Positions 1 to 7,430 of a stretch of 16,447 bases of DNA are shown here, piece by piece. The notes below the pieces were generated by a model. It was not told where the DNA came from. It worked only from the letters and a program-made list of their open reading frames with translations, and made no database searches. The stretch's first letter is position 1; each line of letters starts with the position of its first letter. The stretch covers positions 1-16,447 of the forward strand of contig DALYLQ010000059.1 in NCBI GenBank assembly GCA_031976225.1. The letters are read 5' to 3'. Both the position numbers and the translations under genes were made by a program. The DNA is from UBA10646 sp003456175 (GTDB taxonomy: Bacteria > Bacteroidota > Bacteroidia > Chitinophagales > Chitinophagaceae).

Positions 1-1343
1 AATACAATACGGCGAGGGTCGCGGCGTGCTCGGCTACCTAGTACACGTATAATTTGATTATCGAGCCCTAAACGCTTATTGAGTTCAATGGCGTAGTTAT
101 CCCAATTGTCGATTGTTTTTTGAGCTACGCCACTTTCAATTGCTGCTTTTGCAACTGCGGGTGCAACAGTGCTCAATAGTCGAGGGTCGAGGGGTTTGGG
201 AATAATATATTCTGCACCGAAACTGATATTTTTTTGGTTGTAGGCTAGGTTTACAATGTCGGGTACAGGCTGCTTTGTGAGATCGGCAATGGCATGTACC
301 GCAGCCAACTTCATGGCTTCATTGATACGTTTAGCACGAACATCTAAAGCACCTCTGAAAATATATGGGAATCCTAATACGTTATTCACCTGATTGGGGA
401 AGTCGGTACGGCCGGTGGCCATAATAATATCGTCGCGAACTTCGGTAGCCGCTTCATACGATATTTCTGGGTCGGGGTTGGCCATAGCAAAAACGATGGG
501 GCGTTTCGCCATACTTTTAATCATGGCTGGTGTAACTACATTGCCTACTGACAAACCAAGAAATACATCGGCATCTTTCATGGCATCGGCAAGTTGTATG
601 CTTGCCTTCTTAGCATCAATTGCGAATTTTTGTTTGGTATCATCTAAGTCGGTACGACCTCTATGCAGTACGCCATCTTTATCGAACATCGTGAAGTTTT
701 CGTGTTTGGCACCGAGACTAATATATAATTGTACACAACTCATAGCCGCTGCACCAGCACCATTTACTACAAAGCGAACTTTATCGATTTTCTTTTTTTG
801 AAGTTCTAATGCATTTAATAATGCGGCACCACTAATAATGGCTGTGCCATGCTGATCGTCGTGCATGATGGGGATGTTCACCCTTTCACGCAACTGCTGT
901 TCTATATAAAAACACTCAGGTGCCTTGATATCTTCAAGGTTAATACCACCGAAAGTTGGTTCTAGCGCCTGTACAATTTGTACAAATTTTTCAGGATCTT
1001 TTTCGTTGATTTCAATATCGAACACATCGATATCTGCGAAAATTTTGAAAAGTACACCTTTCCCCTCCATCACCGGCTTACTTGCTTCGGGGCCAATATC
1101 GCCGAGGCCAAGTACAGCGGTTCCGTTAGATATTACGGCTACTAAATTGCCCTTTGCAGTGTATTTATAAACATCGTCTTTATTCGCAGCAATTTCTTTG
1201 CAAGGTTCGGCTACGCCTGGGCTGTAAGCTAAACTTAAATCGCGTTGACTCTTGGCTTCTTTGGTAGGGATAACTTCTATTTTTCCGGGGCGGCCTTGGC
1301 TATGATATTCTAAGGCTTGCTCTCTTCGTAAGTTTTTTGCCAT
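1..1343 (-). CDS. maeB: NADP-dependent malic enzyme, MaeB type (partial, C-terminus beyond the left edge)
   Basis: Oxidative decarboxylation of malate to pyruvate with NAD(P) reduction, in the cytoplasm. The 447 visible codons begin at an ATG (1343-1341, MAKNLRREQALEYH) and stay open to the edge. Visible family landmarks: SLAYSPGVAEPC (about residues 37-48) with the catalytic Tyr40; VMEGKGVLFKIFADIDVFDIE (about 91-111) with catalytic lysine and acidic metal ligands; MHDDQHGTA (160-168), the metal-binding segment; VVNGAGAAA (192-200), the dinucleotide-binding glycine loop; and AMANPDPEIS (286-295). The catalytic part is essentially complete by residue 430. The last residues, RARRDPRRIV, look like the linker that in long MaeB proteins leads into a phosphotransacetylase-like domain, so the full protein is probably about 750 residues (inference). 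It is separated from the upstream kinase gene by 157 bases and probably has its own promoter. Confidence 0.95.
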   Translation of the reverse strand, partial: MAKNLRREQALEYHSQGRPGKIEVIPTKEAKSQRDLSLAYSPGVAEPCKEIAANKDDVYKYTAKGNLVAVISNGTAVLGLGDIGPEASKPVMEGKGVLFKIFADIDVFDIEINEKDPEKFVQIVQALEPTFGGINLEDIKAPECFYIEQQLRERVNIPIMHDDQHGTAIISGAALLNALELQKKKIDKVRFVVNGAGAAAMSCVQLYISLGAKHENFTMFDKDGVLHRGRTDLDDTKQKFAIDAKKASIQLADAMKDADVFLGLSVGNVVTPAMIKSMAKRPIVFAMANPDPEISYEAATEVRDDIIMATGRTDFPNQVNNVLGFPYIFRGALDVRAKRINEAMKLAAVHAIADLTKQPVPDIVNLAYNQKNISFGAEYIIPKPLDPRLLSTVAPAVAKAAIESGVAQKTIDNWDNYAIELNKRLGLDNQIIRVLGSRARRDPRRIV

Positions 1344-1429
1344 ATATTTTTTTTATGAACCGAACTCGGGTGCTACTATCAACTAAGGTTGCGTCGCACA
1401 CTTGTACTGTTGTGCAAGCATGATCCAAC

Positions 1430-1442
1430 ATTTACCGTAAGG
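1430..1442 (-). repeat. Dispersed motif CCTTACGGTAAAT, copy 1 (intergenic)
   Basis: Exact copy on the minus strand, between the malic enzyme and kinase genes. Together with its flank it shares the 18-base word ATTTACCGTAAGGTATGC with the intergenic copy at 8909-8921. It contains the inverted repeat TACC-GTAA-GGTA. Confidence 0.85.
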
Positions 1443-1475
1443 TATGCGATATGTTTATTACATGCCACAAGGGGG

Positions 1476-1483
1476 CAAAAATA
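1476..1483 (-). promoter_or_regulatory. Possible -7 promoter box (TATTTTTG) for the malic enzyme gene
   Basis: On the minus strand this reads TATTTTTG, an exact match to the Bacteroidota -7 consensus TAnnTTTG. It lies about 130 bases upstream of the malic enzyme ATG, just after the kinase stop codon. No clear TTG/TTTG -33 box is seen at the expected distance upstream, so the call is weak. A transcript from here would have a long leader carrying one copy of the dispersed 13-base motif (1430-1442) and a 7-bp inverted repeat with one wobble pair (1394-1400 with 1411-1417). Confidence 0.3.
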
Positions 1484-1500
1484 CAAGGTTCGTAATAAAA

Positions 1501-3537
1501 CTACCCAGCAGGAAGCTGTATGGTGAAAATTGTGCCTGTTTCGGCGCTGCTTTGTATGTTGAACTTGCCACCCATGTTGCGTAATAGTTCTAGCGAAAAT
1601 TGTAACCCAATGCCTGAGCCCTTTTCGTGGCTGGTGCCGCGAGTACTATTTACCGCAAGGCCAGCCATAATTTTATCGATGGTGCTGCTATCTATACCCA
1701 TACCTTGATCTGTTATGGTGATGGCTACATCGTTTTGAAATTGCATGGCCGAAATGTGAATGGTGCCGCCGTTGGGTGAGTATTTGATGGCGTTGTTAAT
1801 AATGTTGCGAAGTATGAGTTTAGTAACATTAGCATCGGCTACAATTTTGAGTTGATTGCTAATGTTGGTGATGATTTTGAGTTGCTTTTGTTGTATGGGG
1901 GTATGATAAACGGTGAGGCTTTCGGTGCATAGTTTGTTGAGTGGTAAAACCTCTTTCGTGATAGCGAGACCTTTCATTTGTACCCTGGTCCAATGCAATA
2001 AATTATCAATCAAAAAGAGTGCATTGTTCGATTCACTTTCGAGTTGCTGTAAGAAAGAACGAAACTCTTCTTGCGATACAGCATCTTGCTTTGCAAGTTG
2101 TAATAATCCTGCTAAAGAAGTAAGTGGACTGCGTAGTTCGTGGCTCATGATACTGAGCAGCTTGTTCTTTACTTCGTTATCTTTTTCAAGTTGTGCATTA
2201 ATGGCTGCAGTACTGTTTTGTAGGGCTTTGATTTGCTTTAATGCGGTTTTGTTTCTGTTGTATAAAATACCAATAGCTAAAAGTGTGATTAAGCTTACAA
2301 ATGCCAGTGCAATCAGCAGTTTTAAACGAAGCATATTTTTTTCTTGCGAGGCTTTGAGCTGCGTGTTGAGTAGCTCTTTTTTTTCTGCTTCTAAGCTGAT
2401 AGAAACTTCTTCGTCTTGTTGTGCAATATGTTGTTGTAAGAGGCTGTCTGAAAGTGTTTTAGAAAGTTGAAAATGAAATAGCAGCGAATCTTTATTGGCA
2501 CCTTGTAGGGTATCTAGGCTAAGTAGTTGTTGATAGGTTGTTAGAATATCGAATGTGGTGTTAAGTTGCCGATAAATATTGGTTGCATTCCATAAAACAT
2601 TTCTTGCTTGCTCGTACTGTTTTTCTGCTTTTAATATTTGAGCTTTTACTACAAATGCATCGGCAAGTGATTGCACCTCGTTGAGTGATGTACTCCATTC
2701 AATAGCTTTTTGAATTGTTGCTCTAGCTGCTGCAAGTTGATTTGTGAATAATAAAGCAGTTGCTTTGGTAATGCCGTACTCCGCAGGGTCGCCAATGAAC
2801 TGAGTTATTTGTAGTAAAGAGTCGTGTTGGCGTAATGTATTTAATGCAGCATAGTATTGTTGGTGATAGGTTTGAAGGGTTGCTTTTTGCAAAAAAAGCA
2901 TGGCGACACTTTCGTCATCTTCAAGTTGTTGATAGGCTTGTTGCGCTAGCTCAAAATACTGATTGGCTTCTGCGGTGTTATTCAATTTTTCGCTAACGCT
3001 GTATAAATCGAAAAGACAGTTTCCAAGCAATAAGTTATCGTTCGATTCTTTAGCAATATGGTAGCTTTTACGAAAGTATACAAAGGCTTTATGGTATTCA
3101 TGTTTAAACTCTGCCACTTCGCCAAGGCCACTCAATGCCCTTATTTGTTCAGGTTTATAATTGTATTTTTCAGCAAGCCGGAGGGCTGCTATAAAATTGC
3201 TACTTGCAATAGCAAAGTTAGACTGGTACAATGCAACATATGCCTTGTTGGCATACGCCTGCGAAGCTGTTTGATGTAGTTGATGTGTGGTGGCTAGGTT
3301 AATCACTCTATTAGCAATGGCCTTGCTAGAATCATAGTTGGTATATAAATATTCAGCTGATAGGAGTGATAGGTTTTTAGCATAAGCAGCAATATTTGAG
3401 TTGTTATATGTGCTAGTAAGTGCTGTTAAACTATCAATACGAGCTTTTTGTGCTGTTGCTATTTGCAGCAACAGCACAAACATTAACAAGAGAGATGAGT
3501 ATATACTTATTTTTCGATGTTGGTACAGCGTGGGCAT
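1501..3537 (-). CDS. TPR-repeat sensor histidine kinase
   Basis: Two-component sensor kinase of 678 residues. In order: signal peptide (MPTLYQHRKISIYSS, hydrophobic stretch, cleavage near ATAQ-KA); about 340 residues of helical TPR-like repeats, probably periplasmic; one membrane helix (about 403-425, KLLIALAFVSLITLLAIGIL); a coiled-coil linker; HisKA domain with MSHELRSPLTSL, phospho-acceptor His466; HATPase domain with N box NIINNAIKYSPNGG (about 578-591), G1 DQGMGID (610-616) and G2 GSGIGL (640-645). There is no receiver or DNA-binding domain. The open frame extends 13 codons further (ATG at 3576), but that part lies inside the upstream amidohydrolase gene and puts a non-signal stretch before the signal peptide, so the ATG at 3537 is chosen. 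It is the last gene of a four-gene block, 5 bases after the amidohydrolase stop. The ligand is unknown. Confidence 0.9.
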   Translation of the reverse strand: MPTLYQHRKISIYSSLLLMFVLLLQIATAQKARIDSLTALTSTYNNSNIAAYAKNLSLLSAEYLYTNYDSSKAIANRVINLATTHQLHQTASQAYANKAYVALYQSNFAIASSNFIAALRLAEKYNYKPEQIRALSGLGEVAEFKHEYHKAFVYFRKSYHIAKESNDNLLLGNCLFDLYSVSEKLNNTAEANQYFELAQQAYQQLEDDESVAMLFLQKATLQTYHQQYYAALNTLRQHDSLLQITQFIGDPAEYGITKATALLFTNQLAAARATIQKAIEWSTSLNEVQSLADAFVVKAQILKAEKQYEQARNVLWNATNIYRQLNTTFDILTTYQQLLSLDTLQGANKDSLLFHFQLSKTLSDSLLQQHIAQQDEEVSISLEAEKKELLNTQLKASQEKNMLRLKLLIALAFVSLITLLAIGILYNRNKTALKQIKALQNSTAAINAQLEKDNEVKNKLLSIMSHELRSPLTSLAGLLQLAKQDAVSQEEFRSFLQQLESESNNALFLIDNLLHWTRVQMKGLAITKEVLPLNKLCTESLTVYHTPIQQKQLKIITNISNQLKIVADANVTKLILRNIINNAIKYSPNGGTIHISAMQFQNDVAITITDQGMGIDSSTIDKIMAGLAVNSTRGTSHEKGSGIGLQFSLELLRNMGGKFNIQSSAETGTIFTIQLPAG
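1648..1660 (-). repeat. Dispersed motif CCTTGCGGTAAAT, copy 2 (inside kinase gene)
   Basis: Exact copy of the G variant, in the sense direction of the TPR histidine kinase gene. It encodes the Leu-Ala-Val-Asn of GLAVNSTRG in the ATP lid, just before the G2 box. Confidence 0.85.
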
Positions 3538-3542
3538 AAAGG

Positions 3543-4727
3543 CTATGTGTGATAGTTGAGTGAAGCACCAAGCCATGCCATCATGCCGGCGCCAATAGCA
3601 ATAGCTGCTTCATCTACATCGAAAGTAGGTGTGTGTACGTTACTTACGATATTTTTTGCTTCGTTACGTACACCTAGTCTAAAAAAGCATCCAGGAATAT
3701 GTTGTGTGTAGTAGCCAAAATCTTCTGAACCCATGCGTAACTCTGTTTCTTCTACGTTCGTAATGCCCATATAATCGTTGGCTAAATCCCAAGCGTTCTG
3801 TGTAAGTTGAGGGTCGTTATCTACGGTAGGGTAACCAACATCAATATGTATGTCAGCCTCGGCACCCATGCTGCCAACAAGTTCAGTAGTTAGTTTTCTG
3901 ATAATGTCATGTGCTTTAAAACGCCAAGCTTCATCCATAGCTCTAAAAGTACCCATCAGTTTCACTTCGCTAGGTATTACATTGGTTGTATGGCCACCTT
4001 GTATGCTACAAATACTCAGAACCGATGGACTAGTAGGGTTGTTGTTTCTACTAATTACTTGTTGTAAAGCAACAATTAAATGACTGGCAATTAGTATCGT
4101 ATCAGCAGTAAGATGCGGAGCTGCTGCATGTCCACCTTTACTTTTAATAGTAATGTACAATTCATCGGCACTTGCCATACAACGTCCTCTGCGAAAGCTT
4201 AACTTTCCTAAAGCCAAACCTGGATGCACATGTAAGCCAACAATACCCTGAGGTTTCGGGTTTTCAAGTACCCCTTCTTTAATTAAAATACTTGCGCCGC
4301 CCGGGTTTTTTTCTTCACCCGGTTGAAAAATTAGCTTTACCGTTCCTTCCCATAAATGAGCCGATTGTTGCAATATGTGAGCCGCTCCAAGTAGGCATGT
4401 AGTATGTACATCGTGGCCGCAAGCATGCATTACGCCGGCAACAGTGCTCTTGTAACTAACTTCATTTTTTTCTTCAATAGGCAATGCATCCATATCGGCA
4501 CGTAAGGCAATTACCCTATCACTAGGCTTGCCTTGTATATGTGCTACTACGCCAGTAGTGGCCCTTACGGTAAATGGTATGCCCCATGCAGATAATTGTG
4601 TTTGAATGAATTTGCTGGTATTGAATTCAACATAGCTTAATTCAGGATGTGCATGCAAATGCCTACGTATTTGAATAAGCTGTTCAGATAGCTGTTGTGC
4701 TTGTTGTTGTATAAAATCTTTCAGCAT
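3543..4727 (-). CDS. M20 family metal-dependent amidohydrolase (hippurate / N-acyl-amino-acid hydrolase type)
   Basis: Cytoplasmic hydrolase of 394 residues that should cleave amide bonds of N-acylated amino acids or similar conjugates using a two-metal centre. Landmarks: RRHLHAHPELSY near residue 21; RADMDALPI (76-84); MHACGHDVHTT (100-110), with Cys103 and His105 as metal ligands in the Cys-type M20D subgroup; QPGEEKNPGGA (135-145), with catalytic Glu138 and ligand Glu139; GLHVHP (164-169); the dimerisation/lid domain from about 185 to 300; and NVHTPTFDVDE (363-373) with a late His365 ligand. Length is normal for the family and there is no signal peptide. Its ATG shares one base with the stop of the preceding SPOR gene (TAATG), implying translational coupling. 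The exact substrate cannot be read from sequence. Confidence 0.92.
   Translation of the reverse strand: MLKDFIQQQAQQLSEQLIQIRRHLHAHPELSYVEFNTSKFIQTQLSAWGIPFTVRATTGVVAHIQGKPSDRVIALRADMDALPIEEKNEVSYKSTVAGVMHACGHDVHTTCLLGAAHILQQSAHLWEGTVKLIFQPGEEKNPGGASILIKEGVLENPKPQGIVGLHVHPGLALGKLSFRRGRCMASADELYITIKSKGGHAAAPHLTADTILIASHLIVALQQVISRNNNPTSPSVLSICSIQGGHTTNVIPSEVKLMGTFRAMDEAWRFKAHDIIRKLTTELVGSMGAEADIHIDVGYPTVDNDPQLTQNAWDLANDYMGITNVEETELRMGSEDFGYYTQHIPGCFFRLGVRNEAKNIVSNVHTPTFDVDEAAIAIGAGMMAWLGASLNYHT
4563..4575 (+). repeat. Dispersed motif CCTTACGGTAAAT, copy 3 (inside M20 gene)
   Basis: Exact copy, antisense to the amidohydrolase gene. The coding strand reads ATTTACCGTAAGG and encodes the Phe-Thr-Val-Arg of PFTVRATTG in the N-terminal domain. 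Confidence 0.85.
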
Positions 4728-5182
4728 TAAGGTTGTTTGGTGGTTTCGAGTTCGTTAAGATCTTCTTCTTTCAAGGTGTAATCAATTAAATCGGTGATTA
4801 CGTAGATAGATTGCGGATAAATTTGACTTAATATCTTACGATACTCTTCCGCTTCTTCTTTCTTTAGAAAATTACCAAATCGTATTTTGAAGTAAGGGCT
4901 TTGAAATATTACATACGATTTTTGATCTGGAAAGCGTGTAAGCAAATCGGCCTTTGTTTTAAAGGCTTCATCGCGATTTTTTGTATTTAGTACTTGCAGA
5001 CGAAAGCCTTTGAATTGGCCGTTGCTGGCCATTTTGCCATTGATTTTGTGAATAATCATTTGCTTTTGTGTAAGCACATCTAACCTTGGATCTTTTCTTA
5101 CTACAATAGTATCTTGTGCGTAAGTATTTACCGTAAGGTTACTACCTATTAATAAAAATAATAATGTTAAAAGCTGTTGCAT
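4727..5182 (-). CDS. Small secreted SPOR-domain protein
   Basis: A 151-residue protein with an N-terminal signal peptide (MQQLLTLLFLLIGSNLTVNTYA, cleavage probably before QDTIVV) followed by a single SPOR-like domain at about residues 57-133. Recognisable parts are the first strand GFRLQVLNTKNRDEA, the helix KTKADLLTRFP, and PYFKIRFGNFLKKEEAEEY, the strand and helix signature of SPOR. SPOR domains bind septal peptidoglycan stripped of stem peptides, so a periplasmic or outer-membrane-facing, wall-associated role is likely (inference). There is no lipobox cysteine. It starts 3 bases after deoC ends and overlaps the M20 start by one base. A copy of the dispersed 13-base motif encodes the Leu-Thr-Val-Asn inside its signal peptide. 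Confidence 0.82.
   Translation of the reverse strand: MQQLLTLLFLLIGSNLTVNTYAQDTIVVRKDPRLDVLTQKQMIIHKINGKMASNGQFKGFRLQVLNTKNRDEAFKTKADLLTRFPDQKSYVIFQSPYFKIRFGNFLKKEEAEEYRKILSQIYPQSIYVITDLIDYTLKEEDLNELETTKQP
5126..5138 (-). repeat. Dispersed motif CCTTACGGTAAAT, copy 4 (inside SPOR gene)
   Basis: Exact copy in the sense direction of the SPOR-domain gene, encoding the Leu-Thr-Val-Asn of the signal peptide (SNLTVNTYA). Confidence 0.85.
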
Positions 5183-5185
5183 ACG

Positions 5186-5863
5186 TTAGTAATTGCTGTT
5201 ATTGTTTGCTGTGGTTGCATCGGTAACAATTGCAACGCTGGCACTACAGCCTAATCTGCTTGCGCCTGCAGCCACCATTGCTTCGGCAGTAGCTCTATTG
5301 CGAATTCCGCCCGACGCTTTAATAAGCACGTTGGAAGGTAGGTGTTTTTTAAACAGTTGCACCGCATGTTTAGAAGCACCTGGGCCGTTAAAGCCTGTAC
5401 TTGTTTTTAAATAATCGATACCTGCAACACCATACAATTCGCAGCATTTGATAATCTCTTCGTCGGTTAGTACGCCCGATTCTATGATGACTTTAAGTAT
5501 AGCCTGCTTACTTTTAACCACAGGCATGATATGGCTAATTTCATTCGCCAAATATTGCCAGTCGGCATTTTTAATAGCACTGATATTAGCTACTACATCT
5601 AATTCTTGTGCACCATCTACCATGGCTAAAATGCACTCCGCAATTTTGGCTTCTACTGCGGCATAACCAAATGGAAATCCGATGACGGTACAGGTTTTCA
5701 CGTTACTGCCAGCGAGTGCTTGGTGTGCTATTTTTACGAAGTTAGGCGGCACACAAACCGATGCAAATTGATATTTAATAGCTTCTTCACATACCTGCTC
5801 AACTTGTGATATAAGGGTTGTAGGTTGCAAGATAGTATGATCTATCATTCCGGCTAACGACAT
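5186..5863 (-). CDS. deoC: Deoxyribose-phosphate aldolase
   Basis: Class I aldolase that splits 2-deoxyribose 5-phosphate into acetaldehyde and glyceraldehyde 3-phosphate in deoxynucleoside catabolism (cytoplasm). The 225-residue TIM barrel carries IDHTILQP (7-14); SVCVPPNFV (35-43); VIGFPFGY (60-67); AQELDVV (85-91), with Asp89 of the proton relay; YLKTSTGF (151-158), with Schiff-base Lys153; IKASGGIR (181-188), with relay Lys182; and the phosphate loop GASRLGCS (200-207). The chain ends in Tyr225 after an Asn-rich tail, matching the catalytically important C-terminal tyrosine of the E. coli enzyme. The ATG at 5863 places the IDHT motif where the family expects it. It is first in the minus-strand block and divergent from the membrane histidine kinase. 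Confidence 0.96.
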   Translation of the reverse strand: MSLAGMIDHTILQPTTLISQVEQVCEEAIKYQFASVCVPPNFVKIAHQALAGSNVKTCTVIGFPFGYAAVEAKIAECILAMVDGAQELDVVANISAIKNADWQYLANEISHIMPVVKSKQAILKVIIESGVLTDEEIIKCCELYGVAGIDYLKTSTGFNGPGASKHAVQLFKKHLPSNVLIKASGGIRNRATAEAMVAAGASRLGCSASVAIVTDATTANNNSNY

Positions 5864-5931
5864 GATGATTGCATTTAGGGCTGCATATTACAAAAAACCT
5901 TTGACTGCATATTGTACAACAACATGGTAAG
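5864..5931. promoter_or_regulatory. Divergent intergenic promoter region between deoC and the membrane kinase
   Basis: The 68 bases must hold promoters for both directions. The nine-base word CTGCATATT occurs twice in the same orientation, at 5881-5889 and 5905-5913, exactly 24 bases apart. It could be a pair of operator half-sites or chance in AT-rich DNA. No convincing TAnnTTTG box was found on either strand. Confidence 0.35.
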
Positions 5932-7371
5932 TTGGAGTATATTGCCGTAAATACATCTTTTACTTTGAGTATTATCGAATTTTATCGTAAAACTAAATTT
6001 GCGAACGTACCAAAGCAGCAAGTGCAAGAAGCGCTAGGAGCACATAATCGAATGTTTATTACCTACTTCTGTTCGCTAGCGGCCCCCCTGAACTTAGTGT
6101 ACGTAACATACTTTTATCGTATGCTGGCCGAAACACCCGAAGCATTACTACCATGGCGTTGGGCTATCATCTACTTACACTCTTGCATGTTCTTTGTGAT
6201 GGCTTTTACTTTATTAATGTTGTATTTCACAAGAAAGCAAAGCCAGTTTCAAAACATATACACCAACCTTTTACCACATTATATAACAGTTGTAGCAGGT
6301 ACTGTTGCTGTTATTGCCACTGCCTACGATCAAATGGTAACGGGGGCTGTATTTCCGTATGTATTGTTTTGCTTTTTCTATACGGTGTTAGTTCGGTTGC
6401 ATCCTATTGTGTACGGCGTGTATTTGCTTTTGATGTACTTGGCTTTATTTGCGTTGCTGCCTGAATTTCAAAAAAATCAACTGCTGTTAAATAATATTCG
6501 ATTAAATACATTTACGGTAACGTTAGCATCTTTTCTTATATCGTTATTGCAATGGCGAAGCTTAATGTTGCAATTGCATCATCGAAGTATTATTGAAAAG
6601 CAGCAACAGAAGTTAGCTACTAGCTATCAGGCAGTGATGGAGAATACCGAACTGCTCAACCAATCGAACGAAACAAAATCTAAGTTGCTTAGCATTATTG
6701 CTCACGATTTAAAAGGCTCTATGGGTAATATGCGTCAAATGCTAGCACTGATGGATGCTGAAATAGACATGGATGTTGCTGAGCGTAAGCTTTGGATACA
6801 TACTTTGAAAGAAACAGCTGCTAAAACCCATCAGTTACTAAACAATCTATTGCTTTGGAGCCGTAGCCAGTTAGGTAATTTGCAAGTAGAGTTTGAGAAT
6901 ATCAACATCAATAAGTTGGTACATGAGCAAGTGCAGTATTTGCATGAAATGGCGTTAGATAAAAAAGTTACTTACGTAAATGAAGTGCCTAACCAAATGT
7001 ACGCTTGGGCTGATATTAACATGACTGGCGTTATTATTAGAAATTTGCTTGCCAATGCTATGAAGTACGTACATGAAAATGGTAAGGTAACAATACGTGC
7101 TAGTTTAGATAAAAAAAGTTCTATGATGAAAATTGAAGTTGAAGATAATGGTATAGGCATGGAACCAGCACAAATGCAAAAACTCTTTACTGTTAATACA
7201 AAAAGTACCCTAGGTACTAATAAAGAGCAAGGCACCGGCTTGGGGCTACTGCTTTGCAGCGAGTTTGCCAAACAACAGGGCGGTTATATGCAGGTAACAT
7301 CAACCATTGGCGAAGGCAGTATTTTTTATTGTGTATTGCCGGCTGCTAAAACCGCTGTTCACATCGATTAA
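5932..7371 (+). CDS. Membrane sensor histidine kinase, six-helix sensor
   Basis: A 479-residue two-component kinase if it starts at the TTG at 5932. About six hydrophobic helices lie between residues 42 and 208 (roughly 42-62, 78-100, 115-133, 138-155, 158-176, 192-208), followed by a coiled coil and HisKA with LLSIIAHDLKGSMGNM, phospho-acceptor His258. HATPase carries N box NLLANAMKYV (371-380), G1 DNGIGM (405-410) and G2 GTGLGL (434-439). The usual proline of the H box is missing (HDLKGSM against HDLRSPL), and the residue used for phosphatase activity is Gly. No ATG lies upstream in frame before a stop at 5902-5904. The next in-frame ATG is at 6052 and would start right at the first helix, so the true start is uncertain. 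Its catalytic part resembles the TPR kinase at 1501-3537. No output domain. Confidence 0.9.
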   Translation: MEYIAVNTSFTLSIIEFYRKTKFANVPKQQVQEALGAHNRMFITYFCSLAAPLNLVYVTYFYRMLAETPEALLPWRWAIIYLHSCMFFVMAFTLLMLYFTRKQSQFQNIYTNLLPHYITVVAGTVAVIATAYDQMVTGAVFPYVLFCFFYTVLVRLHPIVYGVYLLLMYLALFALLPEFQKNQLLLNNIRLNTFTVTLASFLISLLQWRSLMLQLHHRSIIEKQQQKLATSYQAVMENTELLNQSNETKSKLLSIIAHDLKGSMGNMRQMLALMDAEIDMDVAERKLWIHTLKETAAKTHQLLNNLLLWSRSQLGNLQVEFENININKLVHEQVQYLHEMALDKKVTYVNEVPNQMYAWADINMTGVIIRNLLANAMKYVHENGKVTIRASLDKKSSMMKIEVEDNGIGMEPAQMQKLFTVNTKSTLGTNKEQGTGLGLLLCSEFAKQQGGYMQVTSTIGEGSIFYCVLPAAKTAVHID

Positions 7372-7430
7372 GCACATTTGAGATTGAAAACAGATATTTG
7401 CACCACTTTATCAAGAACAGCAACCGCATC

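Noticed and set aside
394..801. Plus-strand open frame opposite the malic enzyme gene
   Set aside because: It is antisense to a strongly conserved enzyme, with low-complexity Ser/Ala-rich translation and no recognisable domain. The same applies to the other antisense frames at 925-1170, 1913-2470, 6972-7271, 14362-14776 and 15367-15933.
1394..1417. Inverted repeat TCGCACA/TGTGCAA as a terminator for the kinase operon
   Set aside because: It has a ten-base loop, one wobble pair and no T run on the minus strand.
3538..3576. Longer start (ATG 3576) for the TPR kinase
   Set aside because: It overlaps the end of the amidohydrolase gene and puts 13 non-signal residues before a good signal peptide; ATG 3537 fits the operon spacing.
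5924..5950. Eight-codon ATG frame overlapping the membrane kinase start
   Set aside because: Too short, and no attenuator hairpin follows; an ATG this close by chance is unremarkable.
7398..7430. TTG start 11 codons upstream of fabH
   Set aside because: The added residues (MHHFIKNSNRI) are unlike FabH N-termini, and the ATG at 7431 gives the normal start. The TTG may belong to a promoter-like TATTTG.
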